Below, one piece after another: positions 7,409-13,679 of a stretch of 24,951 nt of DNA (position 1 is its first letter; each line of letters begins with the position of its first letter). Made by a program: the position numbers and the translations under genes. The stretch is from JBMNNU01 sp050942695 (lineage in GTDB: Bacteria > Chloroflexota > UBA6077). Under the pieces are notes generated by a model, which searched no databases, had not been told where the DNA came from, and saw only the letters and a program-made list of their open reading frames with translations. The DNA is taken from NCBI GenBank assembly GCA_050942695.1, contig JBMNNU010000008.1, forward strand, positions 1-24,951. Reading direction: 5' to 3'.

Positions 7409-8599
7409 CTAGCGCCGCTGTTCGTTGCCGTTCGAAGAAGGCGCAAAACGGATCCGGAGTATCCCATCCTCCAGCTTGGCGTTGCGAGTTTGCAGGCTTG
7501 CCAGGCTTCTTGGCAGAACCAGGTTTCTTTTCTGGTTACCTATCTGGACGATCAGTTCGTCTCCTATCTGCTTTAGGTCGATGTCACTTTTGCTAGTAAA
7601 CGGGAGGGGCAGCAGCAGCAGGTAGCCATCTTCCAACTTTTCGAAGCTGTATGTGCGGTCGACATGATAGACGGCAATAGGGTCGTCGCCCCCAAACAGC
7701 TTTTCACCTAATTCGTCCAGAAGGTCGATGCCTACTACCTCTTGATTCATCAACGGCACATACCTGATGGGGGTCGGTGCGAAGCCCTCCTCCACCATCT
7801 TGATATATTTTGCCTGGGATGCTTTCCAGGTATCGAAGTAGCTGTCAGAGACCGATGTGGGGATTATCCGGTTGCACACCACCAGATCGACGGGATATCC
7901 GTACAGGCTGAGATAGGTGTGAGTGCGCATCGCCTCCTTGACAACCATCTTTTCAGCGTTTACCACCAGTCGTACCGACGTTAAGGATGTGTCGGTCAAC
8001 AGCTTTTGCATCCTGCCTAGTTGCTGGAAGAGCTCTTCGATGGCCTCGTAGACATCGTCGCCTGGCAGAGGCATGCCCACAAGAGGCTTCATTACAGGGC
8101 GCGCAACCTGGACTAAACGGCGATGGATGGGGAATATCTTCTCCATCCACCACCTGGCTATCTCCGGAAGGGTGAGCAACTCCAGAGTTTCACCGGTGGG
8201 TGCACAGTCGAGAACAATGACGTCGTACTGCTGGCTATCGTGTAGATGTACCAGTTGGAGCAGACTGGCGATTTCGCTCATCCCTGGGGGGACGGTTAGT
8301 TCCTCTGCCACGATGCCTTCGACCCCCCGCCAGGTCAGGAGTGCCTCTAGGTACTTCTGAACGGTGCCCCAGTAGCTCTCTACCTGGTGATAGACATCCA
8401 ACTCCTGGCCCCAGAGGTTCTCGGCGATAGGGGTTGGATCAGGTCCCAAGGGGAGATCGAACGAATCCGCCAGGCTGTGGGCTGCGTCGGTGCTCAATAC
8501 GATGGTCCGGTATCCCATCCGCGAAGCACGCAGGGCAGTAGCTGCCGCCGCTGTCGTTTTGCCGACACCGCCCTTCCCAGTATACAACAAAATTCTCAT
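7409..8599 (-). CDS. ArsA/Get3-family ATPase with C-terminal HSP20-like domain
   Basis: A 396-residue dimeric P-loop ATPase of the SIMIBI class. Visible are the deviant Walker A GKGGVGKTT (8-16), the switch I-type STDAAHSLADSF (36-47, D38), and the switch II region VLDCAPTGETL. After about residue 310 comes a small beta-rich tail (YLLLLPLPFTSKSDIDLKQIGDELIVQIGNQKRNLVLP) that matches the ArsA HSP20-like domain. Family members either drive arsenite efflux or, like Get3/TRC40, handle membrane-protein clients. No arsB, arsC or arsR is nearby and no arsenite-type cysteine triad is evident, so a chaperone or targeting role is more likely than arsenic resistance. It is transcribed from an extended -10 at 8647-8655 and followed by the small gene at 7098-7367. 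Confidence 0.88.
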   Translation of the reverse strand: MRILLYTGKGGVGKTTAAAATALRASRMGYRTIVLSTDAAHSLADSFDLPLGPDPTPIAENLWGQELDVYHQVESYWGTVQKYLEALLTWRGVEGIVAEELTVPPGMSEIASLLQLVHLHDSQQYDVIVLDCAPTGETLELLTLPEIARWWMEKIFPIHRRLVQVARPVMKPLVGMPLPGDDVYEAIEELFQQLGRMQKLLTDTSLTSVRLVVNAEKMVVKEAMRTHTYLSLYGYPVDLVVCNRIIPTSVSDSYFDTWKASQAKYIKMVEEGFAPTPIRYVPLMNQEVVGIDLLDELGEKLFGGDDPIAVYHVDRTYSFEKLEDGYLLLLPLPFTSKSDIDLKQIGDELIVQIGNQKRNLVLPRSLASLQTRNAKLEDGILRIRFAPSSNGNEQRR

Positions 8600-8646
8600 G
8601 TTTATAGCTGCCTTTATCTGACTGGTGGTATTTTCGCAATCGGCAT

Positions 8647-8655
8647 ATTATAGCA
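8647..8655 (-). promoter_or_regulatory. Extended -10 promoter of the arsA-like gene
   Basis: Read on the minus strand, the sequence is TGCTATAAT, a perfect extended -10. The predicted start of transcription is near 8640, about 40 bases before the ATG at 8599. The palindrome at 8661-8681 occupies the -35 region, where a regulator could bind. Confidence 0.65.
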
Positions 8656-8660
8656 TTCAA

Positions 8661-8681
8661 CTGATAGCCGTTAGCTATCAG
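8661..8681. repeat. Palindrome in the arsA-like promoter
   Basis: CTGATAGC (8661-8668) and GCTATCAG (8674-8681) form a perfect 8-bp dyad around CGTTA. A T-run follows on the plus strand, but no plus-strand gene ends here, so a terminator is unlikely. It is either an operator or part of a dispersed AGCTGATAGCT-type repeat. Confidence 0.5.
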
Positions 8682-8705
8682 CTTTTTGCAGATGTACATT
8701 AAAAT

Positions 8706-8725
8706 AGTTCAGTGAACTCTGAACT
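8706..8725. promoter_or_regulatory. AGTTCA/TGAACT palindrome, possible operator
   Basis: AGTTCA and TGAACT flank a single G (8706-8718), and a further CTGAACT follows directly, giving overlapping dyads in 20 bp between two divergent promoters. Position and symmetry fit a regulator site. No partner regulator is encoded next to it. Confidence 0.35.
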
Positions 8726-8854
8726 ATGTCGGGACTGTTTGCAAGCCCTTCAGAGTTTTCTAAAATGAAATGGCGACGGGTCATCACGCTTGTTGGTTTG
8801 CCAATTGCTGTTAATAGCCTCCGAAAAGCTGATGGCTGAAAGCTGATAGCTAAA

Positions 8855-8863
8855 TGCTATACT
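8855..8863 (+). promoter_or_regulatory. Extended -10 promoter of the URO-D-family gene
   Basis: TGCTATACT is an extended -10 with five of six matches to TATAAT. The expected transcript starts near 8870, about 43 bases before ATG 8913. It lies just downstream of two AGCTGATAGCT-like units. Confidence 0.5.
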
Positions 8864-8912
8864 GCTAGGGTGAGGGGCGCCCCAGGCAGCGCGCTGGGAG
8901 AAAGGGATAGCC

Positions 8913-9929
8913 ATGCAGACCATGACGAAAATGGAACGTATCGATGCGGCTTTGAAGGGCGAGGAGGTAGACAAGGTCCCCATAAGCTTTTGGCGGCACT
9001 TCTATCTGCAGGAGAGGGATGCGGGGTTGTTATCAGAAGCCTTGCTCGCCTTTCAAAGAGAGTACCAGTGGGACTTCGTCAAAGTGAACCCGCGCGCTTC
9101 CTATCACGTAGAGGACTGGGGTAACAGGTATCAACATACCGGCGATCCCCACCTTCCTCCCACTCTGGCAAGCCATGTCGTGCATTCCAGGGAAGATTGG
9201 CTCAAGATAAAGCCTCTGGACATCTGGCGCTCCGATGCGCTGAAACAGCAGTTGGTGTTGTTGGAGCTGATTAAGGAAGGGCTGCAGGAGGAGAATGTTT
9301 ATTTCCTCCAGACCATCTTCTCCCCACTCTCCATCGCTTACAGGTTAGCCGGGAAATCCAAGGAACGGTTGCGCGAGGCCATGGATAGTGAAGCAAAGGA
9401 GTTGTCGGATGCGCTCGAAGCCATCACCGAGACCTTCGCCAACTATGCCGCGGCCTGCATCGACGTTGGGGCCAGCGGCATTTATTTTGCTACTACCGAG
9501 GTGGCCTCGGCTGATATGGTGGCTGAGGAGCAGTACGACAGCTTCGGTACCCCCTACGACCTGAAGGTGCTAAATGCGGTGCAGTCGCGGCCGGGTTTTA
9601 ACCTGCTCCACATCTGTGGTAGCCACATTCTTTTCGATAAGCTAAAGGCATATCCGGTAGATGCTATCGGTTGGGATGTCACCTTGCCCGGCAACCCCAC
9701 CTTGAAGGATGGCCGCGATGCGTCTGGGAAAATGGTAGTAGGCGGCCTGGGGAGCACAGCTATCTTCGAGACTGGCACGCCTCAGGATGTGTCCGATGCG
9801 GTGACCAGGGCGATCCAGGAAATAGGCGGAAGGGGTTGTGTGATTGCTCCCGGCTGCACAATTCCTACGACGACTAACCGCGACCTGCTGGAAGCGGCGT
9901 TGAATGCCAGGGACAATTTTAGCTATTGA
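8913..9929 (+). CDS. Uroporphyrinogen decarboxylase-family protein (MtaA/CmuA-like)
   Basis: A 338-residue TIM-barrel protein of the URO-D superfamily. This includes true HemE, which decarboxylates uroporphyrinogen III, and zinc-dependent methyltransferases that act on corrinoids or coenzyme M. The HemE hallmark RQAGRYMPEY is missing near the N-terminus, where it reads KVPISFWRHFY. A likely zinc site H233-x-C235 (LLHICGSH) with C315 (APGCTIP) is present, as in the methyltransferase branch. Other family blocks are WDFVKVNPRASYHVEDWG (53-70) and GWDVTLPGNPTLKDGRDASG (253-272). The ATG at 8913 follows AAAGGGA at seven bases. No other haem or corrinoid gene is near. A methyltransferase or uncharacterised URO-D role is more likely than haem synthesis. 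Confidence 0.8.
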   Translation: MQTMTKMERIDAALKGEEVDKVPISFWRHFYLQERDAGLLSEALLAFQREYQWDFVKVNPRASYHVEDWGNRYQHTGDPHLPPTLASHVVHSREDWLKIKPLDIWRSDALKQQLVLLELIKEGLQEENVYFLQTIFSPLSIAYRLAGKSKERLREAMDSEAKELSDALEAITETFANYAAACIDVGASGIYFATTEVASADMVAEEQYDSFGTPYDLKVLNAVQSRPGFNLLHICGSHILFDKLKAYPVDAIGWDVTLPGNPTLKDGRDASGKMVVGGLGSTAIFETGTPQDVSDAVTRAIQEIGGRGCVIAPGCTIPTTTNRDLLEAALNARDNFSY

Positions 9930-9968
9930 CCCCTGCATAGGAAAGTAAATTATTGGAGGCACCCCTCC

Positions 9969-10032
9969 CGTGACGCTGCGCTCGCTCGCGTCACGCCCGC
10001 CAAGCCTCAACGCTGCGCTCGCTCGCGTTGAG
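9969..10032. repeat. Paired hairpins with a shared 11-nt loop
   Basis: Hairpin 1 has arms CGTGACGC (9969-9976) and GCGTCACG (9988-9995). Hairpin 2 has arms CTCAACGC (10006-10013) and GCGTTGAG (10025-10032). Both loops are exactly TGCGCTCGCTC. Three stem positions differ between the two, and each change is matched by a compensating change in the opposite arm. A third example lies inverted at 19872-19896. Confidence 0.8.
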
Positions 10033-10140
10033 TGCCCTGGACCCGCCTTTGGATAGCTATGCAGCGGTCAGTAATAGCAAAAACGAAGCTTACTACCTCA
10101 TGATTTGCTGTTGCCTGATAGTTTTCATTGGAGGTTGGAA

Positions 10141-11061
10141 TTGGATTTTGGTGTTGTCCTTGACGCGATTTCTCCCTACACCCAGGTGGACTGGGGAAAA
10201 CTGTTTTCTATCGTCGTCGTTATCCTTATCGCGCTAGTAGCTTTGCGATTGTTGAAAATTGCAGTCACCGGTGTCGCTAACACCATTATGGAGTACGACA
10301 AAGACAAAGATAGGGAATCGGCGCAAAAAGCCAAGACCCTGTCACAGGTGGTGAAGGGAGCCGGAAGGGTCGTCATCTTTTCCATTGCTATTCTCACCAT
10401 CCTCTCCATAAGCGGCCAGGATATCACCCCTCTCCTAGCAAGTGCCGGTATTGCCGGTATAGCTATCGGTTTCGGCGCACAGAATCTGGTCAAGGACTGG
10501 TTGGGCGGTTTCTTCATCCTTTTCGAGAACCAGTACTCAGTGGACGACGTGATACAGGTAGGCGAGTATTCGGGCCTGGTGGAGAAGATGGACCTGCGCC
10601 GGACGGTGCTGCGCTGTCTGGACGGCTCGGTGATCGTCATCCCCAACGGCGATGTGCGGGTTGTGACCAACTTCACCAAGGAGTGGTCCAGGGTGGTAAT
10701 GGACGTTGCGATATCTTACGAAACGGATATCGACAAAGCGATAGATGTGCTCAAATCCGTTGGCTCAGAGCTGCGCGCGGACGAGGAATTTGGCAAGCTG
10801 ATCGTGGATACCCCCGAAGTGTTGGGAGTGGAGGCGCTTGGCGAGTACCATGTGACCCTCCGGATGCTGGTGAAAACCCTTCCCCTGCAGCAGTGGATGG
10901 TGGCGCGAGCCCTGCGCGCCAGGATCAAGAAGGCTTTCGACAGGGAGGGGATCAGCATACCCCCCTACCCACATCGGGTCACTATCGCCAAGATCCAGCC
11001 CATGGATGCTGCCGAAGGGCGATTAGCTACTCTCGTCACTCAGAGAGAGAGGTCGGAGTAG
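10141..11061 (+). CDS. MscS-family small-conductance mechanosensitive channel
   Basis: An inner-membrane channel that opens under membrane tension to release solutes. From a TTG start at 10141 the protein has 306 residues. TTG is chosen because GGAGG lies exactly six bases upstream; an in-frame TTG at 10105 lacks such a site. Three membrane segments are visible, near 18-38, 74-92 and 96-125. The third is the pore helix, containing LLASAGIAGIAIGFGAQNLV with its Gly/Ala pattern. It is followed by the conserved KDWLGGFFILFENQYSVDDVI and the beta domain (GLVEKMDLRRTVLR, then VIPNGDV). The alpha/beta cytoplasmic vestibule ends with GISIPPYPHRV. The 3' end overlaps the convergent deacetylase by 22 bases. 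Confidence 0.9.
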   Translation: MDFGVVLDAISPYTQVDWGKLFSIVVVILIALVALRLLKIAVTGVANTIMEYDKDKDRESAQKAKTLSQVVKGAGRVVIFSIAILTILSISGQDITPLLASAGIAGIAIGFGAQNLVKDWLGGFFILFENQYSVDDVIQVGEYSGLVEKMDLRRTVLRCLDGSVIVIPNGDVRVVTNFTKEWSRVVMDVAISYETDIDKAIDVLKSVGSELRADEEFGKLIVDTPEVLGVEALGEYHVTLRMLVKTLPLQQWMVARALRARIKKAFDREGISIPPYPHRVTIAKIQPMDAAEGRLATLVTQRERSE

Positions 11062-11930
11062 TTGATGAGGCGGACGTCCACCTGGTCCAGAATCTCCCGA
11101 TTGGCAGGGTCGGTCAGGGCGCGTAGCTCGTAATCCCTGCCTATTGTGTAGGATGTTCGACTGGCGAGCTCCTCATCTACATAGCCTGGATGGCACATAA
11201 GCTCCGTGGCGCCCGGGGGCAGGGTCCGCAGAACCTTGTGGAGATCGAGCGGATCGAAGGCCAATCCCAGCAGCAACCCCCGAAAGTGGTCGGGCGCTGC
11301 TAACCCGGCGCGACGCGCTCTCCACTGGAGAATTTTGCCGAACAGGCTGAGCGCGATCCCTTTCAGGTATATACTTCTGGGATGTTCACGACCCGCTGCC
11401 TGGTCTTGGTAAAACAGCATCTCGGCTCGCCTCAGGGTATCCGCTAACCCCAACTCTGTCGTGCATCGAATGCCCCTGATTCCGAACCGACGTGCTATCC
11501 TGATGACTATAGGCTGTAGGGTGGGGTGAATGTGCACGTGGTGGTGGGAATCCAGGTGAGTTGGAGATACTCCTGCTTCCATCGCCTTCTCTACCTGGGC
11601 ACTCAGCTCGGCCTCGATCTGCTTGAGGTCCATCCGTCTGAGAGTGAGCTGCTTGAGCGTCGGGTTCAGGCGCAGAAAGCGCCCGTCTTCGCCTACGAGA
11701 GACGGGATCTCGGAAGGTGGTAGAACCGGGACGCCAGTTGTAAGATTCAGATGAACACCCACCCCCAGCGTTGGTGTATCTCTTGATGCTTCGACACCGT
11801 GCTCGAAGCCCGGCATGTTAACCATCAAGGTAGTGCTGGTGAGAATGCCGCGAAGGTGGGCCTCGATAATACCCCGGTTTACCCCCTCACTTATCCCGAA
11901 ATCGTCTGCGTTGACGATTAAACGACGCAA
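11040..11930 (-). CDS. ChbG/YdjC-type carbohydrate deacetylase
   Basis: A 296-residue metal-dependent deacetylase of the YdjC family, which removes acetyl groups from N-acetylated sugars such as chitooligosaccharides. Related HpnK-type members are hopanoid-associated. Metal and catalytic residues are visible: NADDFG (7-12, with D9 and D10), GVHLN (H60), and the histidine-rich THLDSHHHVHIH (124-135). The start is a TTG at 11930, supported by GAGGAG seven bases before it and by family N-termini beginning directly with (R)LIVNADDFG. Its last 22 bases overlap the 3' end of the convergent MscS gene. The natural substrate cannot be told from the sequence. A weak -10 (TACAAT, minus strand, 11971-11976) lies upstream. 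Confidence 0.87.
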   Translation of the reverse strand: MRRLIVNADDFGISEGVNRGIIEAHLRGILTSTTLMVNMPGFEHGVEASRDTPTLGVGVHLNLTTGVPVLPPSEIPSLVGEDGRFLRLNPTLKQLTLRRMDLKQIEAELSAQVEKAMEAGVSPTHLDSHHHVHIHPTLQPIVIRIARRFGIRGIRCTTELGLADTLRRAEMLFYQDQAAGREHPRSIYLKGIALSLFGKILQWRARRAGLAAPDHFRGLLLGLAFDPLDLHKVLRTLPPGATELMCHPGYVDEELASRTSYTIGRDYELRALTDPANREILDQVDVRLINYSDLSL

Positions 11931-12090
11931 CTCTGTTCTCCTCTCATACCTTATGTCCTCTATATTACTGATTGTATACTCTCGACACGTAGGAAAGCCA
12001 ATCTCCGATTGGGTAGAGGAGTTTGTCCAATATCGGGGAGTAAGCAGAGCTATCGGCCTGGCACTCCAACAATACGACGACCACCCACCG

Positions 12091-13371
12091 TTACACGTTA
12101 AGCTTTTTGATCAACGCCTCTAGGTACCGGGACTTCATCTGTCGGCTCGCCAAAGCCTGATGGATTGGTGGAAGTCTCAGAATTGCCCCCAGGATGGCCG
12201 CCATCGCCCGGTGGCTCCATAGAGCCTGCTCGTCGAAGATCAGATTCTGCAGTTTGCCCCGTTCTATCGCCATCATAACGATCCTGTGGGTACCGTTAAG
12301 CGGGGTTACGACACGCTGATCGCGCGGCTCGAGATCAATGCTGCCAGTTGGGCAGGACCGGGCGCAGATTCCGCAACCCAGGCAGATAGATTCGTCGAGC
12401 ACGGCTACCTTGCGATCGGGGGTATCTGGGCCATCTATGGTAACGAGGTTCATGGCGTTGACGGGGCAAACACCAACGCACTTGCCACAGCCGCTGCACT
12501 GCCGATCGTCCACCTTTGGCAGGAAGTTGGTGGTGTGAACTGGCCGGAGCATTCCGAATTTGCGAGCGGCAATCATGGCCTCGCAGCAGCAACCGCAGCA
12601 GTTACAGATGAAGTTGACGCCCTCCCTGACATTCTCGCCGAACTGGACCAGTTTGTGGCTATAGGCTTTCTGCAAGAGATCCAGGCCCTCGGCTACGTCG
12701 ACCTCTCGAGCGTAACCGTGCCTGATCAGCGGTTCAGCCGCGCCGTTGAAGGTCATACAGATGTCCAGAGGAGCGTCGCAGCTTTTTCCCAGATGCTGCA
12801 TCTTGTGGCGGCAATAACAGAGTCCCACCGCCCTATGTGAAGCGGTCTCGATCACCTCGCTGGCCCGCTCGTAATCTAGAACGTGCAGAGCGTTCTCCGG
12901 GGACAGAGCCGGCTCGTGGACAAAAACCCGCCCCAGTTGGGTTTCCCCGTTGGCGAAGAGCGCTTTGATAAACTCATCTTCCACGTTCAGGTATTGATAG
13001 AAGAGCTCGGCCAGGGCTTTCTGGTCGATATCCCCCCGCAGCCGCATCATGGAGAACTCGAAGAAGCCCGCCATGGGCGGAGGGAGAACGTAGGTCCGAT
13101 TCCCCTCCTGCTCGGCGTCCAGGAGGATCGCTCGAGAGGCCAGTTCATCCAGAATATCTCGCGCGGCCTGTATCTCCATCTTCCACAATCGGGCGGCCTT
13201 TTCCGCAGTAAAAGGTTTGATCGGCAACAGGGAGACCAGGCTCGCCTCTTTCTCCGAGAACAGCATCTTGAGGATAGCGTAAAGCAGGTCGGAAGGAGGG
13301 GCGCCCTGTGGAAACCGGTTGAGCCGGTCCGCCAACTGTGCGTATCCCGATTTAAGAGTGTGGTGAGCCAT
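12091..13371 (-). CDS. Multi-cluster 4Fe-4S protein with N-terminal winged-helix-like region
   Basis: A 426-residue cytoplasmic electron-transfer or sensor-type protein. The C-terminal ferredoxin module has two classic 4Fe-4S motifs: C292/C295/C298/C302 (CSGCGKCVGVCP) and C330/C333/C336/C340 (CLGCGICARSCP). Ahead of it are two further cysteine groups, C185/C187/C198/C205 (CYCRHKMQHLGKSCDAPLDIC) and the dense CNCCGCCC at 256-263, which could hold one or two more clusters. Residues about 25-95 (LLYAILKMLFSEKEASLVSLL, then helix-turn-helix-like text) resemble a winged helix. Similar proteins occur in strict anaerobes. The ATG at 13371 is preferred because GAGGTG precedes it; ATG 13389 has no such site. 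No partner dehydrogenase is adjacent, so its redox partner is unknown. Confidence 0.83.
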   Translation of the reverse strand: MAHHTLKSGYAQLADRLNRFPQGAPPSDLLYAILKMLFSEKEASLVSLLPIKPFTAEKAARLWKMEIQAARDILDELASRAILLDAEQEGNRTYVLPPPMAGFFEFSMMRLRGDIDQKALAELFYQYLNVEDEFIKALFANGETQLGRVFVHEPALSPENALHVLDYERASEVIETASHRAVGLCYCRHKMQHLGKSCDAPLDICMTFNGAAEPLIRHGYAREVDVAEGLDLLQKAYSHKLVQFGENVREGVNFICNCCGCCCEAMIAARKFGMLRPVHTTNFLPKVDDRQCSGCGKCVGVCPVNAMNLVTIDGPDTPDRKVAVLDESICLGCGICARSCPTGSIDLEPRDQRVVTPLNGTHRIVMMAIERGKLQNLIFDEQALWSHRAMAAILGAILRLPPIHQALASRQMKSRYLEALIKKLNV

Positions 13372-13679
13372 GACAACACCTCGATTCATCAGGATGCTGA
13401 TGCCACTCTGCTATAGAAGCCATACTAGTCGTCATCCCAAGCCCGCACCCTGTCGTTGTGAGCACCAAGCTGCCATCCTGAGCACCTCCCTCTGTCATTT
13501 TGAGTGTGGAACGGAGCATCTCCTCGAGCCCTCCCTGACCACGAGGAGATGCTTCGACAAGCTCAGCATGGCCGATGCTTTATTGGATCGCTAGCCTGCA
13601 CAACAACGATTATTATAGATCCTAGAAAACACGAGCAAATGGTAGAATTGGTGGCAGCATCTTTGCTGAAGGACAATCC
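13372..13679. other. Intergenic region with hairpin repeat
   Basis: This stretch separates the divergent Fe-S protein gene and transporter gene. Most of it is a dispersed hairpin repeat (13493-13573), preceded by shorter fragments of similar text (CATCCTGAGCACC, near 13473). An AT-rich patch with TATTAT (13611-13616) may be part of the transporter promoter, but no convincing -35 is found. No gene is seen. Confidence 0.5.
13493..13573. repeat. Dispersed hairpin repeat, CTCCTCG type, copy 1
   Basis: A perfect 11-bp stem, GCATCTCCTCG (13516-13526) with CGAGGAGATGC (13542-13552), is flanked by TGTCATTTTGAG on the left and TTCGACAAGCTCAGCATGG on the right. The right arm and stem recur at 18581-18685. 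This is a common class of intergenic bacterial palindrome; it carries no gene. Confidence 0.75.

Larger units (their letters stand above)
8600..8912. other. Divergent promoter region with matching AGCTGATAGCT modules
   Basis: The space between the divergent arsA-like and URO-D-family genes has no coding potential. It holds outward-facing extended -10 boxes on each strand. Each is preceded by the same AAAAGCTGAT(A/G)GCT text in its own reading direction, so the region is an imperfect large inverted repeat. A separate palindrome lies in the middle at 8706-8725. Confidence 0.6.

Noticed and set aside
7409..8599. Arsenic resistance as the role of the ArsA-like ATPase
   Set aside because: There is no arsB, arsC, arsR or arsD nearby, and no arsenite-binding cysteine set is evident; the HSP20-like tail points elsewhere.
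8661..8690. Palindrome followed by CTTTTTG considered as a terminator
   Set aside because: No plus-strand gene ends here; it lies within a divergent promoter region, so an operator or repeat is more likely.
8913..9929. Canonical HemE uroporphyrinogen decarboxylase
   Set aside because: The HemE N-terminal arginine motif is absent and an H-x-C/C zinc-type pattern is present.
12286..12840. Plus-strand open frame (184 codons) inside the Fe-S protein gene
   Set aside because: It is antisense to the ferredoxin cysteine motifs, which are conserved on the minus strand; it has no ribosome site or family resemblance.
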